A DNA stretch of 64,000 nt from Spirogloea muscicola (GCA_009602725.1 WELB01000001.1:200015-264014), one strand, 5' to 3'. Shown: positions 1 through 11,841, counted from the stretch's first letter. The notes: generated by a model not told the origin, from the sequence alone. Made by a program: numbers and translations.

Positions 1-2470
1 TTAAAGCTTGCTTCCAAGCAACTTGGGGCAACATTGACGCCTCGTCATTATCTGAGTGAAGAGGGGCACAAGTAAGTTACCTTGCCGCGGAACACGGTAA
101 TGGGCGGCAGCAGCTGGTCAATGACGGCGTTGACTGCAGGGTCCTCTGGGACCGGATTGGAGCTGGCGGCCCCTCCGAGCAGCACGGGCTGGGCAATACA
201 GAAACCCATGTTCACATGCCCATCCTCGTAGATCCAAGCGCTGATTGTGTCTGCCCACATCCAAGACGAGGGCAAGAGGCTGCTGAATACCTTCTCCCTG
301 CTAAGGTGCTGCAGTGTAACCAGAGCTTGTGTGGCAAGATTCTTGAGTCACTGAGAAGAGGAGAGGGAAGGAAGCCTCACCCATGTAATGGGTGCCCCAC
401 AGTGCCTGGTAGTAAGGGACTTGTCTTCCCTTGGTGTCAGTGGAGACCTCCGGGTAGTTCACTGCCATAATTGGGTCCTGCACAGCCTGACTGTGTCAGC
501 CAAAAGTTCCGCACTTTGCAAGTCAAAGTCGGCAGTGGTCAGGAGTTACTGGTCAAGCACTATGTCGACTCTGATACAAACATGACAGGCACTTGGTTGG
601 TGCTTTTAGAAGACGGACATCAATGTATCCTGCTGAATTGGACTCACAGTGTAGCCACTGCTATCAACAATAGGTCCATTGGGATACTTCTTGCCGTAAG
701 CAAGAGGGGCATATCCTTGCTTGGGTGGCCACATGAATGTGTGACTGTGGCCACCCACGACCAAGCTCAGACCTGTACACAGGCAGGTCCCTCACAGATC
801 AGCACAAGTCGCTGCATGATCTGCAATAAATGAGGCCTGCAACATCAAGAGGATGGTGCATAGAAATGCACTGCTCAGGATATGCATTTGGAACGCTACA
901 GAGTGCTGTACACAGGTGATTTCCAGGTCAGAGTACTGCAGCATGATCAGCACTACAAACACCATATTGAAGCTCAGTGTGCGTGGGGACAACACAAGAT
1001 GGTAATTGCCACGGATGTCTCAAAGAAGAGACTCAAGCTGAGGCTAGCAAGAGTATTGACATGCTCACCGTGGGTGGACCGGATGACCTCCTGATCCACA
1101 TCAACACCAGCATGGCCCAGGCCTATAATTGCGGTGATGTTCTTGGCAAGAAGCTCATCAATGCACCGTTGGACGTCTGGCGCATAGTCAGCAACATTGA
1201 CTGTGGGTCCAGGGCTGGAGTCAGTGTTGGTGTCTGTGGTCGTCCAGCCGACAATGCCGATAGTCAAGCCGCTGTAGCATCATCACCCGAAAACGAGCTG
1301 AAATCAATTGCTGAGCAGCATTGATGAGTCTAGCAGGGGGATACAGGAGTAAGCACTGTAAATCCAAGCAAGCAGTGGTATGTAAGGAGGGTGCTCTTGC
1401 ATGCATACTTGGGTAGCTTCTTCACGAGAGGGGTGGTCTGGTAGAGCCCGTAGATGGGGGAGTCTGGTGTGGCGTGCACATTGCAAGACACAATAGGAAA
1501 GTTGACCTTCTTCAAGTAGTTATCAGCCAGGACCTGGGGGCCCTTGTCGAATTCGTGGTTGCCGAGGGTCTGAACAGATGAAGGCGCAACAATGACAGTA
1601 GCGTCAAGCGCCAGATAAGGGCAGAACACACGGCACTGCCAGCAGCATGTAAGCACCAGCCTGACCATGTCCTCATGTCCAGTGAAGCACAAGCTGTACT
1701 CACAGCAACTTCGACGCCCACAAGGTTGTCAAAGATGGCAGCCTCAGAGCCATTATACACGAGGTTCCAGATGGTACCCGTGAACTCGTCGCCGGCATGC
1801 ACAAACAGCGCAGTTTTGGGGAACTTGGCGCGCCACTGCTTAACCAGGGTGCCAATGCGGGCGAAGCCACCCAGGCAGTTGCCTGTACAGGACAGCCGTG
1901 CAAGCATGTTAAGAAGGCCTGAAGTCAGGTGCTTCAATTAGAAGCAGGCTTGCCGACATGGTCAAGAATGACAGCTAAATGAGCAGTCTATTTTGGCTGA
2001 TTGGCAGGAGCAGTGAAGTAATTCGTGCCCTCCTCAATGCATGTCCTCCTCTAAGCAACGGCCGACAGCAACAGGTGGGGGGCGAGTCAATTAGCCCGCT
2101 AGAACTTGCACCGGCCAGGTTGGCAGAAGAGTTTCTCGAGCACAGGCTGAAGAAGCGGTCAGATGACTCGATGTGGCCATGCTGGTCGTTGTAGGCAATG
2201 ATGTCCACGTGATGGCCGAGCACTGCACCAAGCACCAAAGCACCCGCAAAGTTGGGCCACTGTGCATAACAATTGGTCCGCTGTCGATTGCCTGCAGAGA
2301 TGGGCTCCTGACATATTCCAACTTCTGTGCAGCAGGAGCAGTACAATCTGGTAAATTGCCGGTGATTATTCTGGCAAGCTTGCTGCCAATGACAGCTTAC
2401 CAGGCTGCACAATGGAGGCAAGAGCGACAAGACCGGTCGCTGCCAAGAGCAGTTTCCTTACAGCCGCCAT
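1..2470 (-). CDS. 5'-nucleotidase / metallophosphoesterase, secreted, C-terminus cut by window edge
   Basis: Exons on the minus strand: 2401-2470, 2112-2222, 1704-1882, 1409-1569, 1069-1271, 648-772, 381-477, 81-250, continuing past base 1; all phases agree (372 codons so far). The ATG at 2470 opens a hydrophobic signal peptide (MAAVRKLLLAATGLVALAS). The metallophosphoesterase signatures follow in order: NDQHGH, GGFARIGTLV, AGDEFTGT, TLGNHEFDKG, GLGHAGVD and VVGGHSHTF, which carry the Asp, His and Asn ligands of the two-metal site. The later exons match the start of the 5'-nucleotidase C-terminal substrate-binding domain (GRQVPYYQALWGTHYMG). Family members hydrolyse extracellular nucleotides to nucleosides and phosphate, often as part of phosphate or purine scavenging; that role is inferred here. 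A GPI or membrane anchor cannot be judged without the missing end. Confidence 0.88.
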
Positions 2471-3545
2471 TGGCGTAGACCTGGCTTCCTTGTGGCAAGT
2501 GAAGTAGGAGTGAGACTGGTGGAATCGCGCTTTGGCTCGCTGCCAAGCAATGCCAATCATCTCCAGCAATCACAAAGGGACGAGGAGCAAGTCCGATGAA
2601 GAGGGCAATGAAGGCATCTTGCAAGTCCAAGGCTGCCGCCTGGCGACCCAAAGTAAGGACTGTTCTGATCGACGAGTGGTGACAGACGATCTGGGAGAGG
2701 TAGCTGAGCCAGCTAAGAGTGACAAGTGACACAATCAGCTCCTCTATGCTAGGACGCTCATGTATCGTGGATCTCCTGGCGGGCGTGTGCCTGATGGTTG
2801 GGCCAGCAGGGCTGGCTACTGAGCTTCTCTTCCTCCTGCAGCTCAGCCGGACTTTGGCACTGTTTGGGTTGATCGAGCCTCGCCAGCACAATCGGACACC
2901 AGAGGGAGCCAACGGGAGGAGGCTGCGGAGGGGTGCCACAAAATCCTCTCCCCCACCCACGCAAAGCGAGTCAAGCTGAGCGCGACTTCCGCACAACGGG
3001 GGCGATCGGCGAACTGGGCTGGCGGAGCGGCGAGAGCCCACCTGAGGTAAGGGGCCCGGCGCGAGGGGTCGTACGCTCGCCAGAAACGGGCTACGAGCAA
3101 GCAGGATGAGCTGTGACCAAGGGGGTCTGGTGAGGAAGGTCAGTCAGTGGGGGCGGGGAGCTGGAGCTCGGCCCGGCCGCCGGGTGGACGGTGCCGGGGG
3201 GGGCCTGCGCAATCGGCGGGAGTCCCGGCGTGGCTGGGATGACGGGGCGGCTGGGAGACGGCGCGCGGTGCGCATGAAATGATGGGCTGGCCGAGCTGAG
3301 CCAATACACTGCCGGGAGGTGGGCGGGCCGCCGCAGCCGGAGGTGCCGACGCCTCCCCAAACGGCGCCGGCGACGGCCTCGCTGGGAGATCAAAAGCCCC
3401 GCCGCGGCGCAGCTCCAATGTGCTCAATTGTGGGTACTAGCGGCGTAGCACTGTCACCTCAAGCCAGCTTAGCAATAGAGCTTCTCCGTGTTAGCCGTTT
3501 CTCAGTGGCGCCCGTGGTGGAGCAGAAAAGAAGCAGCTCTTCCGG
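2471..3545. other. No gene seen; GC-rich 5' flank of the nucleotidase gene
   Basis: GC content rises sharply beyond about 2900, as at other gene starts here. Long open frames on both strands lack recognisable motifs and look like GC-driven openness. A degraded piece of the retrotransposon 3' end may lie near 3255-3315 (gcgcgcggtgcgcatgaaat). Confidence 0.4.
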
Positions 3546-3702
3546 TGTAAGAGAGAGAAGGCGCGCGGGGCGCATGAATTGAAAGGGAGGCCAATTCAAG
3601 CCAATACATTGTTCAGGCAGAGTCGCGTGCAGACTAAACAATGCTACATAATACGGAGACCTAATCTAAGGTACCTAAGATGACATTAGTACCCAAGTGT
3701 AA
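3546..3702 (-). mobile_element. 3'-UTR-only copy of the non-LTR retrotransposon
   Basis: About 150 bp almost identical to 53072-53213 (one mismatch seen, near 3625), where the same sequence is the 3' untranslated tail of a copy with an endonuclease ORF. It therefore looks like an extreme 5' truncation, reading toward lower coordinates and ending at the GCGCGCCTTCT terminus. A 7-bp GTGTAAG on both sides (3546-3552; about 3696-3702) may be a short target duplication, but that is weak. Confidence 0.7.
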
Positions 3703-4428
3703 GGCAATGGCTGTGAAAGGCCAGCCCAAAGGAATGTACAAGGCCTGAAAGGGTGCTCGCAAAGTACACGGACGTTTCTGACCAGACAGGTGGGCACTCG
3801 GAGCAGACGGCCAAGTGCAAAACGAGTGCCGGCCCTCCAGCATCCGCGCCGACAGATGCTGGCAGCTCTAGGGCGGGAGGAATCTGCCAGCAGCTGCCGC
3901 CGGGGGCCGCCGTATTGCCGCGTGGCGGCCGCCCACTGCCTGCTTACGGCCACGTGCGCCGCCGCCGGGCGCGCCGCGCACAGAGGATGACGCGAATATT
4001 CTATCCTGCCGCCTCGAGCGCCGATGCCGCTGGGGCGCGCCACCGGCCCCCTGATGCCCGCCAGGGTTTCCGCTCAGTTAATATCCAAGAGACTCAGTGA
4101 AAAGAAACAATTTCGTGTACTGAAACAAACGAGGGCCAAGCGGCCAAGTACAAAGACAAATTGTTGGAGGAGAGTCTGGCTCTCATTTGGGAGAGCTTCT
4201 TCTTTTTCCTCCTTCTTCACCACATTCTTTCTCTTTGTCTTCCACTTCTTTTGTACTTGGCCATTTGGCCAACATTTGTTTCTAATACACGGAATTGTTT
4301 TAGGGCCCGCTGTGCGCCCAGTAAAAGGCGGTCACTGATGGAACTGGTCATGCGCTTTGGGCTCGGGAGAAGGCTCTTCGGATTGCCTTTACATTCACGA
4401 GCTGTTTACTTTCCGGTAAGAAGAAAGC
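3703..4428. other. No gene seen; scattered repeat pieces
   Basis: Contains one hairpin-core repeat at about 3707-3755 and, near 4245-4330, a piece of the retrotransposon 3' UTR (compare 45745-45810). A GC-rich block at 3840-4070 has open frames in several phases but no protein signature. Confidence 0.4.
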
Positions 4429-4556
4429 GCGGCCAGATTGACTGGTGGTTGGGAAAGGCCAGCCCAAAGGAATGGACAATGTCTGAAGGAGGCGGAGTGC
4501 GAAGGACTAGGACTAAGACATCAGCCAGGGGACGCTCAGTAACCTCTACAGGAGAT
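4429..4556 (+). repeat. Repeat module A with hairpin core
   Basis: Starts GAAAGCGCGGCCAGATTGAC, runs into the GGCTG...CCAGCC core, then a tail with AAGACATCAGCC and ends near CTCAGTAAC. Near-copies lie at 5390-5512, 21012-21141 (reverse), 44344-44430 and 57733-57810. No coding capacity. Confidence 0.75.
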
Positions 4557-4790
4557 GCAAGTCTGCGTAGCTAGCCGGCGGAAAGACGTAGCCCTGACGG
4601 AAGCCGGAAGAAAGTGCTCGCCCATTGAGAATAGGGGCCGCCGGAGGCCGCCGCCAAAGCTCGGCCTGCGCGCAAGTGAATCGCGAATGCAAGGGACCGC
4701 TGCAACGAGATGGCCAAGTGCATTCGGAAAACTTGAGCGAGGGACCCGGCGACATTGAAGCCGGGCTGTTCGCCCTGCGAGCTGGGCTGG
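4557..4790 (-). mobile_element. Retrotransposon endonuclease C-terminal fragment with nested repeat
   Basis: On the minus strand the reading RMHLAISLQRSLAFAIHLRAG matches the helix before the C-terminus of the endonuclease ORF (compare MRLSLSLQRSQALALHQRAG in the copy at 53205-54098). The match is broken after ALAAASG by an insertion at about 4608-4642 of repeat module B (cccattgagaatagg), and resumes with the terminal segment. This is a nested insertion that dates B after the retrotransposon copy. Confidence 0.65.
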
Positions 4791-5389
4791 CTTTTCCAGC
4801 CCCTATCCTCAATGGGCGAGCACTTTCTTCGCCCTGCTGCCCGAGGCGGCGGGCCGCTGAACGCCGCGCAAGGCGTGAAGCAAGTCAAGCCATTTTGTGC
4901 CAAAGGCTCCGTGCACGTCGACTGCCAGTGGAACAAACTTGTCTCCCACCGGGTGGTCCGAGTATTTCCGTTCCTTTGCGCCCGCCCCTTGGGCGACTGC
5001 GATGACCGCCTCCTGTCAATCTGGCCGCGCTTTCTCAAGTGATGACCGCCTCCTCCGACGAGCGTTCGGCGCTGCTGGAAACAAATACTGTTTGCGACGT
5101 CGAGTGTCAGCTTGTCTGCAGCGAGCTCAGGCTCATGCATCAGAAAGGAAGTGCTCGCCCATTGAGAATAGGGTCTGGAAAAGCCAGCCCATAAAAGACT
5201 TAACAAATGACGAGAAGGGGGCCAGGGGAAGCGCTAAGAAGAAGAAAGTGCTCGCCCATTGAGAATAGGGGCTGGAACAACCAGCCCGAAAAAGAATGAA
5301 CAGAGTACGAGAAGGGGGCCAGGGGAAGCGCTAAGTAACAGAAACAAAGCTGCTAAGAAGAACCAGCACACAAAGAACAGAGAAAGCGC
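4791..5389. repeat. Module B repeats in tandem plus a retrotransposon scrap
   Basis: Two head-to-tail module-B units of about 94 bp lie at 5146-5236 and 5239-5335. Each runs from GAAAGTGCTCGCCCATTGAG through the hairpin core to GGCCAGGGGAAGCGCTAAG. A reverse-orientation B start is at about 4795-4830. At 5085-5150 a plus-strand scrap matches the retrotransposon C-terminal coding region (RRRVS.CLQRAQA). No gene is seen. Confidence 0.65.
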
Positions 5390-5512
5390 GGCCAGATTGA
5401 CTGGTGGCTGGGAAAGGCCAGCCCAAAAGAATGGACAAGGTCTGAGGGAGCTTGAGTGCGAACGACTAGGACTAAGACATCAGCCAGGGAACGCTCAGTA
5501 ACCAAAGGACCA
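5390..5512 (+). repeat. Repeat module A with hairpin core
   Basis: Closest relative of the copy at 4429-4556: the same head (GCGCGGCCAGATTGACTGG), the same core (about 5408-5450) and the same tail ending in CGCTCAGTAACC. Confidence 0.75.
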
Positions 5513-5939
5513 ACAAAGGTCCGAAAGGAGCCGGAGTGCGAAGGACTAGAACTAAGAAACAAACCAGTCAGTCCGGTAAACAGTGGCCGTGACCTTGTCC
5601 TCCCCTTGTGGGCTTCGAACTTTGTTCATAGTTTTCTCTAAGCTGGCCAAACACAGCCATCGCCCTCTACTGGAAAAAGTGGCTCTGTCAATGCGGGCAA
5701 GGGCTGTGAAAAGCCAGCCCGAAAAGAATTGACAAAGGTTTGAAGGGGCCAAATGACGGAAGGGCCTAATAGGAAGAGCCATTCTCTCTTCTGAGCTGGC
5801 CTTTCACAGCGCTTTTCTGGCCCCTTCCGACTGTGATCATTCTTTTTTCTGGGCTGGCTAATCACAGCCATCGCCCTCTACTGGAGGAGTCTCCCTTTCT
5901 TTCACGAACCGCGCCCCATCTCTCAATACACACGCATTT
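5513..5939. repeat. Repeat module C pieces in both orientations
   Basis: The hairpin core occurs forward at about 5700-5750 and reversed at about 5795-5875, here with a head reading TCGCCCTCTACTGGAA instead of the A or B heads. No gene is seen. Confidence 0.55.
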
Positions 5940-6115
5940 CTTTAGAAAGGCCCTGGCCCCTGGTCGACGTCGTGACGGAGGCGTATGAAGGTCCAGCATC
6001 GACACACATAGCTGGCCACGCAGTGGGCGGTGCAGAACAAAGAAAGCTGTAGCACTTCTCCGATCACCCCCAATGCGATCAGCTCCTGCCAGCGGCAGTC
6101 GACATCTTTGGCCTC
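5940..6115 (+). mobile_element. Retrotransposon endonuclease fragment with in-frame stop
   Basis: Reads LVDVV-TEAYEGPASTHIAGHA then AEQRKL-stop-HFSDHPQCDQLLPAA. It is the same segment as residues following the LDIVGV motif in the large copy at 44379-45707. The stop and the sudden loss of similarity after about 6115 mark it as a dead fragment. Confidence 0.7.
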
Positions 6116-6521
6116 GTCACAGAGATCACGACCCAAGAGCAACATGGCATCAACGCGGCTGTTGTCCTGCATGTTTATTAAACAGAGCTCAGCATTAGTC
6201 AATTCTGATAGTTGCCAGATGAATGCGCAGGTGTACCTAGGTCTCTCGGCGTCTCTCTCACAACAGGTGAAGTGGCAGAACTGGTCTACCTCAAGTACCC
6301 CTGAAATGTGATGAAGCGCCGCCGGAGCAATGTTCAGCGGATCAATGATAGGCTCTAAAACTCATTTCCCCCTCAACATCGTAGGTAAAGCAGGAGACTT
6401 CACATGCCACACCATTGACAACTGTTTCAGGGCTATGTTTATATCTACGCTATCACACAAGATACAAATTTGCCTTGCACAGATATTCAATCACGTGTCA
6501 ATGCTTGGAGTCCACCGTAGT
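6116..6521. other. No gene seen
   Basis: Low-GC, repeat-poor stretch between two retrotransposon fragments. Open frames are short and carry no recognisable motif. Confidence 0.3.
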
Positions 6522-7130
6522 GAGGCTCTGTGGCGTCTGGCTTGCCTAATGCACACGCCCGCGCCCTCCTGGACATTGTGGGTGTACAACCTGGCGGAGG
6601 CCCACGAGCTTTGGTTGATGTGGTGGTGACTGAGGCATACAAGAGTTCCGCTTCCACACACATTGCTGGCCACGCAGTGGGAGGTGCTGAGCAGAAAAAG
6701 CTCCGACACTACTCAGACTACCCCCGCAGTGACCACCTCCTCCCGGCCGCAATCGACACTTTCGGCTGCTTGGGTCCTCGCTTCCATACCCTACTCGAGA
6801 ACATAGCGAGTCTGGGATATGCACGACGCGAGGATATGCTCCCAGCCCAGATGGGTATGCCGGCAGCCTATCTGTCATTTCTGCGACGTCGAGTGTCAAC
6901 CTGTCTGCAACGAGCTCAGGTGTATGCTCTGCATCAGAAAGCTGGTCGAGCCTTAGCTGCTGGCACAAGAGCTAGTCAATTGCCGTCCGGTATTCGAGCG
7001 TCAGCTAGCGACCTCTATGTGCTGACTCGTGGTTACTGAGCGGGTCAGCTTAGCAGCAGGTGACGTACATTTGTCCAATGTGCTTGCCTTTGTACTTGGC
7101 CACACATGGCCTCCCCATCTCTTAATGTAC
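6522..7130 (+). mobile_element. Retrotransposon 3' part: endonuclease C-terminus and 3' UTR
   Basis: From 6573 the plus strand encodes LDIVGVQPGGGPRALVDVVV, then AGHAVGG, HYSDYP, FGCLGPRFHTLL and a terminal SDLYVLTRGY stop near 7039, closely matching the copy at 44379-45707. After the stop comes the family 3' UTR (agcagcaggtgacgtacatt). The 51 bp before the junction (6522-6572) are not endonuclease sequence. They are identical to 7216-7266 inside the neighbouring tandem duplication, so the copy is chimeric. Confidence 0.8.
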
Positions 7131-7139
7131 ACGCATTTC

Positions 7140-7338
7140 ATCCTGGCACGGCCTGGGAAAGCGCGTGCGCCCGCTGGTGCGCTGAGGCGGTGGTCAGATC
7201 TCACCCGCGAGTGTCGAGGCTCTGTGGCGTCTGGCTTGCCTAATGCACACGCCCGCGCCCTCCTGGCACGGCCTGGGAAAGCGCGTGCGCCCGCTGGTGC
7301 GCTGAGGCGGTGGTCAGATTTCACCCGCGAGTGTCGAG
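7140..7338 (+). repeat. Tandem duplication, 120-bp period
   Basis: The 79-bp stretch starting tcctggcacggcctgggaaa at 7140 recurs at 7260, almost unchanged; the 41-bp spacer contains sequence shared with 6522-6572. The duplicate is probably derived from retrotransposon sequence. Confidence 0.75.
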
Positions 7339-8579
7339 TCTTGACGACGTTCGGTGAAGGAACAGCTCATGCAAGGTAAAGCATGGCTGCAAGAGGCCAG
7401 CCCAGAGTGTACAAGGTGTAAGACGGCCGCAACGCACAAAAGCACGAACTACTCTTCGTGACTTCTGCGAGTGGGCGCTCAATACGAGTACGGATCAAAT
7501 AACTAGAGGGCGAGAAAAGCCCTCCAGTGGAAAAGGAGGGCAGCGAAGGGCCTTAGTTAGGTAGGTCAGCCGTCAAGTGCTTGCCTTACCTACTGAATTG
7601 CTGACTCTGATGGAACAGATTGCACCTGCATTTGCGTGGCCATGATTTGCTTTGTGGCAGCTTGTTGGCTGAGCAGTGCAAGGTATGGCCGAAATTGTAG
7701 CTCCCTGATAGTCCTTGCCAGCGTTATATACACTTCCCTCAGAGTACAAGCAATATATATTATGCTTAATTTGATGTGAAGCCGTGTGTGGCTCATAGGA
7801 TCAACCGTCCTTTTATGTTATCGTATTACTCGAGATGCCCTTGACAGCCAACACGTGGAATTCTCAACGTTTGTACTTATTTGATGGTACAGAGAGCAAT
7901 AGGTACTTGTAAAGTCGGTCAATGTCAAGCCAAAGCTGGCTTGCCCGGTATTGTGACTTCCACGAGTTGTGAGCACCCAATTGTGCTTGTACCACTACAT
8001 GACTGTGGAGCGTCACTGGCAAGTGCTCCAAACATGTCCGAGCTATGAGACTTTGTCCACTCTTTTTGCACTGGCGTTATACAGCCCTCGCCCCCTTGGA
8101 AGAGCTTACTCTTTCTACGAAACTGTTACGCTGACAAGCTGTGAGTTCAAGGCGACACTTTGCCGCCCTCTAGTTACTCAGATCTGCATTCCATCTGAGT
8201 TAATTAAGCGTCTATTGCAGAAATTACAGGGTATTTACGTCATTTCATACCTTCCGGCCTTTGAGACCTTGTTCATTTCTCTTGGGCTGGCCTCTTACAA
8301 CCATTGCTTTGAATTGGACGAGCTATTTGTTCTCTCCGTGTCGCCTCGGCATTTATTCGACCTTGCTCGTTCGGAATGGCCTCTCAAATTACCCTCCGGT
8401 TGCCCTCGGGTGCCGCTCGGGTGGCCCTTCGCATACTCGTGAGGCCTGCCGGCTCCCGGGGTCGGCCTCGGGGTAACTCGAATACATACCCTAAGGGGCA
8501 CTAGCACATAAAGCACAGGAAGTTTCGGGCTGAGAAATGAAACGAAAATTATTTCCAAAAAGAAAGGGCGACAGGTATA
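7339..8579. other. No gene supported
   Basis: Hairpin-core repeat copies are recognisable near 7382-7425 (forward) and 8240-8310 (reverse). The 157-codon open frame at 7969-8442 runs through one of these repeats and has no family signature, so I do not call it. Confidence 0.4.
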
Positions 8580-8700
8580 AGCTGTTCAATCTTTTTCTGG
8601 GCTGGCCAACCGCAGCCATCCCTCTCTACTAGGAAGAGTCTTCCCTTAGGAAAGGCCAGCCCAGGAGGCATTGTCAAGGTCCGAAGGGGCCGGCAAGCCA
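8580..8700. repeat. Hairpin-core repeat, two copies in opposite orientation
   Basis: A reversed core at about 8595-8640 (CTGGGCTGGCCAACCGCAGCC) is followed by a forward core at about 8645-8700 ending GTCCGAAGGGGCC. Confidence 0.6.
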
Positions 8701-9749
8701 AGGGGGTTCGGCAATTTAAACCCTAGTGGACGCAGCCCTGCTGCTGCCCGCCTGCTGCCGCAGCTCGTTGCCACAGCTCATTCCTGGCTTGCTTCTAGAA
8801 GCCTGTGGCTCCGTCCCTCTATAGAGCAGTCGGCATCTGGCCCAGGAGGTGAAGACGCCTTGCGGGAGCCCCATGAAGTGAGTTACTCTGTGTGTGTGAG
8901 GAGCAGGAACATTTCAAGTACCGCATTGCACGATCTACATATAGATCATTCTTAACTAGTACTAACGGGCTGCATTGGCAATACCTGAAATCGACAATTT
9001 TGGACAGTAGGGTTGGGTAGGGTGACAATTGTGACAATGATTCCTGGTCAGACATTGACAGCGAGCCCAAGAATGTGGCTACACCCTCTGCAAGGGCAGC
9101 AAGCACCCAACTTCTGATAAAGGAAGGTATTGACGATGGCCAATCTTATTATCGGAAGGAGTATTCATCCTACAAAGTTAATAGCCAGCACCTGCAGAAG
9201 CCAGCAGCCGCAAATGCATGTTAAGGATGTTGCACTCACAAGCTCGTATATGGCAACAAGGGAATTGCCGCCTCCTTTTCAAGTGCTAAGCACAGTGTGA
9301 CCATTATGCCACTCGAAGTCCTCTTCGTCCAACTCTAGCTCTTGCACACGTTCCTAGATGTGAAAGGGAGTGCCACAAAATGACCCCACTTCAGATGAGA
9401 CATGTAAGCCTCCTAACAGGTGACGATTCTACTTACACGCCTCTCCAGCCAGTGCAACAATTTCTCAGACGAAGCAAAGCCCTTCCCGCTCTTGCGGCAG
9501 CAACGTTCAACGATGGCCAATCATGGCCCGATCCCCTGGTTTACAGTGCGGCAAACGAAGGGTGCAACTTCCCCTTTCGTCGGGCTGCCGTGCAGCTGGG
9601 CTGGCAGCAGAGACACGTGGCGGCGCCGAAGGCGCCGATGCACTTCCATGCCGACAGCCCCGCCTAACGGGTGCCGTCTGCGGATTGACGCCGGCCGACG
9701 CGCCGCAGCGGGCGCCGCGAAACCCGGCGGGTTCGGTGGCCCGGCGGCC

Positions 9750-11502
9750 ATGCTCGCCGCCGCCGCCGCCGCCGNNNNNNNNNNNNNNNNNNNNNNNNNN
9801 NNNNNNNNNNNNNNNNNNNNNNCCGGAGGGGCGGCGCTGCGGGCGCCGGCACGGGCGCGGCGCGCGCGGCGGCCTCGGAGTCGCCGTACGACGTGCTCAA
9901 GGTGCCGCGCAGCGCGTCGGAGCGCGAAATCAAGCAGGCGTACCGCCGCCTCGCGCTCAAGCTCCACCCGGACGTCAACAAGGCGGTGGGTGTGCCAAGC
10001 CACCTCGTGGAGCTGCCCGGCCCTTCTATTTGCCCTTTACTTGCGACGTCTGGCACTGTTGCGAGTTCAGGCTTCGGCTTGCGGGCTGCCGCGAAGCTCC
10101 TGGCCAAGCAGGGTTACCTTCACTTTTGCCATCCAGATGGCGAGGAACTGGGTATGAAGCTTTTCGGGCGCCTCGGCTGCTCCTCTGCTCCCCTCTCCAT
10201 CACACCGGGCGGCCGTCTGACGCTCTGCCGGTCCTGTCGGGCTGGTCGTGGTGCGGCAGCCAGACGCGCAGGAGCAGTTCCTGCGGGTGAAGCAGGCGTA
10301 CCAGACGCTCAGCGACGATGGCAGCAGGGCGCGCTTCGACCGCGGCGAGAAGCGAACGGCGTCTGCCCAGGACTTCGACCCCTTCAAGTGGGCCACTGGG
10401 GGCGGGGGCGCCAAGGCCCCATCGCCGGAGGAGGCCTTCTATGGCATAGGTGGGCGCTGCAATCTGCGGCAGCAAAACCCGCACAGCCCAAATGTCCGCG
10501 CACGCGAGTGTGGCACACTTGCTCGGATTGGACGGCTTCATTGCTGAAGGGGCTGCCATTATGTGTAGGTGACTAGCCTCGTTCTCCACATGCGAGCCCG
10601 GCATTCACATCCGCGCCTCGCCTGCACCCTGGCATGCAGGACTGCTTGTCAAAGACGTGCAGAAGTCTCTGGGTACAGCCACCAGAAGCTCACTAACAAC
10701 GTAACCTGTGGTTGGGGTTGCTGGGGAGGGTTTGGCGGCCGGGAGAGGGGGAAGATGGGGGGGGAAAGGGGGCGGNGGGGGGGTGCTGGGTTGCCGCTTG
10801 TGAGGGGGATGAGATTCTGGGGAAGCTGCATGGCTGGGTCGGGTCTAAAAACAACATCACCAATATCTCATCGTGGGCATCAAGAGTGCTTGATCATTCC
10901 TTAAGAGTGGCACAGCAAAGGCAGGCTGATCTGCAATATCAACCGCGTCGCTGCAGATCATAGAGAAGGTGTCAGCTTGCCATGTGCGAAGGTGTCCTCA
11001 AGCGGAATATAGAGCTCATGTGGACGTGGTCGTGCGATGCAGGGGACTTCTTTGCAGACTTGCAGAAGGATCTTGAACGGCGCTCAGCAGTTCGGCGAGA
11101 GAAGCCGAAGAGCCTATGGGAGGAGATTTCTGTATGTTTGCCCCAGCAGACGTGACTCTTGAACTGCAGGCCTTGGCATGACTTTCCAGTCCACATAGAA
11201 TCTTACCTCATGAGATCTCAACTCAGTGCATGCAAAAATGCGAAAGTTGACACTCATCTACATTGCAGGAGCTCGGTGAGGAGTTTGTGGAGTTCCTGGA
11301 GAAGGAGATTGGCATCGGGCCGCCTCAGGCTGACTCAAGCCAGGGGCATGACAAGGACAGCGACAGATATCGAGCTACGGCAAGTGATGGTGCGAAGAAG
11401 GCTGACGCTGTCAAGGACAAGGTCAAGGCAGAGCCTGCTAAAAGCAGGGAAGAGGAGGTCGAGGACATGCTGGCCCAGCTGAAGAAGGAGCTTGGCAGAT
11501 AG
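9750..11502 (+). CDS. DnaJ-domain co-chaperone, probably organellar; N-terminus interrupted by assembly gap
   Basis: Supported exons: after the gap to 9985, then 10260-10449, 11043-11131 and 11269-11502; phases agree and the stop is TAG at 11500. The J-domain is split by intron 1: SPYDVLKVPRSASEREIKQAY and LALKLHPDVNK (with HPD) in one exon, then FLRVKQAYQTLSDDGSRARFD in the next. The C-terminal part is charged (FFADLQKDLERR; EEEVEDMLAQLKKELGR) and lacks Gly/Phe and zinc-finger regions, so this is a type III J-protein that would stimulate an Hsp70 partner. The start is uncertain. An ATG at 9750 begins an Ala-rich run directly before 48 Ns, and a plastid or mitochondrial transit peptide is likely but not provable. 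Confidence 0.82.
9775..9822. other. Assembly gap (48 N)
   Basis: It sits in a (GCC)n run at the 5' end of the J-protein gene, so the true length and reading frame through it are unknown. One further isolated N is in an intron near 10776. Confidence 0.95.
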
Positions 11503-11841
11503 CACCCTCAGCACAGGCCCACATCTCGATCACCAGCTTGTTTGTTTACTTGATTTCATTGTTCAATGTATGCAGCACATCCTCAGATCATTGGCAGCGG
11601 TCCTTGGGGTACAAATGGGGCCTGATTGACCAACGCAAAGGAGCTCCAGTCCACATCAACGTGGGAGCGAAGCTCAGAGTAGCGCTGGCTAAGGAGACAT
11701 GACTGGCGTGCTTAGTAGACGTCCATCCAGGCGAATAGAGTTTGCAAGCATATCGCAGCTCATGACTGCTTCGAACTTCCCAGCAAAGAATGAAGCGAAT
11801 GGGTTACTCATTAACACAAAGAGGTCTAAGCTAGCTTGCTG

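Noticed and set aside
2397-3041. 214-codon minus-strand frame upstream of and overlapping the nucleotidase start
   Set aside because: It overlaps the signal-peptide exon in another frame and has no motif; GC-driven openness.
7969-8442. 157-codon plus-strand ORF
   Set aside because: It reads through a reversed hairpin-core repeat and shows no protein family features.
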